Assembly (NCBI GenBank): GCA_021811805.1
Contig: JAKAQA010000005.1
Location: 1-33,650, forward strand
From: a bacterium
GTDB lineage: Bacteria; SZUA-79; Acidulodesulfobacterales; Acidulodesulfobacteraceae
Length of the DNA: 33,650 nucleotides
Direction of reading: 5' to 3'
In this document: in pieces, positions 33,419 through 33,650 of the stretch
How positions within the stretch are numbered: the first letter of the stretch is position 1
Layout of the letters: each line of letters begins with the position of its first letter
The notes under the pieces: model-generated
The model's database searches: none
Told to the model about the DNA's origin: nothing
Seen by the model: the letters and a program-made list of their open reading frames with translations, nothing else
Made by a program: the position numbers and the translations under genes

Positions 33419-33650
33419 TTATTTTGAACCGCCGGCTTTAACGTTTCTGTGAAAAGGGGGCAAAACCACTTCGGCCTTCTCAAAATTTCCCCTGATGTCT
33501 ATGAAAAAATTTTTCAAAAAAGAAGCATTGACCCCCGAATCCGAAATATAGGCGCTGCCTATAGGAAATTTATTTGAAGGACTGTAGGTTCCGCTTGCGA
33601 TACAGCCGATAGGCTTGAGATTTTCGTCGAGTATCCTCTGGGAATGCCTC
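33419..33650 (-). CDS. gcvT: Aminomethyltransferase (T protein), C-terminal part only
   Basis: The reading frame runs in from the right edge and stops at TAA (33419-33421); the last 77 codons are visible. The tail has the GcvT C-terminal barrel pattern: IGCIASGTYSPS, IGSAYI, FIDIRGN and a final VVLPPFHRN, where related proteins have a lone PFY/PFH-type end. It transfers the C1 unit from the H-protein arm to THF. It is the upstream gene of the gcvT-H-PA-PB operon; its start is outside the window. Confidence 0.88.
   Translation of the reverse strand, partial: RHSQRILDENLKPIGCIASGTYSPSNKFPIGSAYISDSGVNASFLKNFFIDIRGNFEKAEVVLPPFHRNVKAGGSK

Noticed and set aside
1-33650. tRNA, rRNA, CRISPR array, insertion sequence or integrase
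   Set aside because: No spacer is long enough for rRNA; no tRNA-like cloverleaf, regular repeat-spacer array or transposase/integrase protein was recognised.

Overview
The window is a dense, AT-rich bacterial chromosome segment. Every gene but one lies on the minus strand, so the biological reading direction is right to left. Gene content and order (pheA, hisC, aroF, tyrA, aroA, ispH, rpsA, sppA; a four-subunit pyruvate:ferredoxin oxidoreductase; MetF plus MetV; two-subunit glycine decarboxylase; a sigma-54-type promoter) suggest an anaerobic, diderm deltaproteobacterium-like lineage with C1/acetyl-CoA metabolism. Desulfo-type lineages such as the uncultured acidophilic Acidulodesulfobacterales are one guess, but no rRNA is present and the taxonomy is inference.

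From right to left: (1) 33650-29356 holds a glycine cleavage operon, gcvT (partial)-gcvH-gcvPA-gcvPB, followed by an alpha/beta hydrolase and an MFS permease (28145-29341). (2) pheA (26904-27983) has its own putative promoter. (3) metF follows after a hairpin-rich leader. (4) A strong sigma70-type promoter at 25741-25770 drives porG-porD-porA-porB-folD-metV. This block is flanked by a pair of 17-nt inverted repeats. (5) hisC comes next, then a long, tightly packed run: aroF-tyrA-aroA-ispH-rpsA-sppA-HIT-lapA-cca-pgi-miaA-hflX and a secreted protein of unknown function. Many of these genes overlap by 4 nt. (6) The only plus-strand gene is a small membrane protein at 6135-6620. (7) A proteostasis operon follows: hsp20, a ClpA/ClpC-type unfoldase with an altered second pore loop, a DUF1844 protein and clpB. 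(8) The left end holds the first 20 codons of a gene preceded by a good sigma-54 promoter and two tandem 15-bp palindromes.

Functionally, gcv, folD, metF, metV and por link glycine, folate-bound C1 units, CO2, acetyl-CoA and pyruvate. The aro/tyr/phe/his genes supply aromatic amino acids, and the clp/hsp20 cluster handles protein disaggregation or unfolding. The least explained items are the Clp-DUF1844-Clp cluster, the sigma-54 control region at the left end, the inverted-repeat-bounded por block, and the structured region before metF. There is no rRNA, tRNA, CRISPR array or transposase that I could recognise, and no gene-free stretch longer than about 220 bases.
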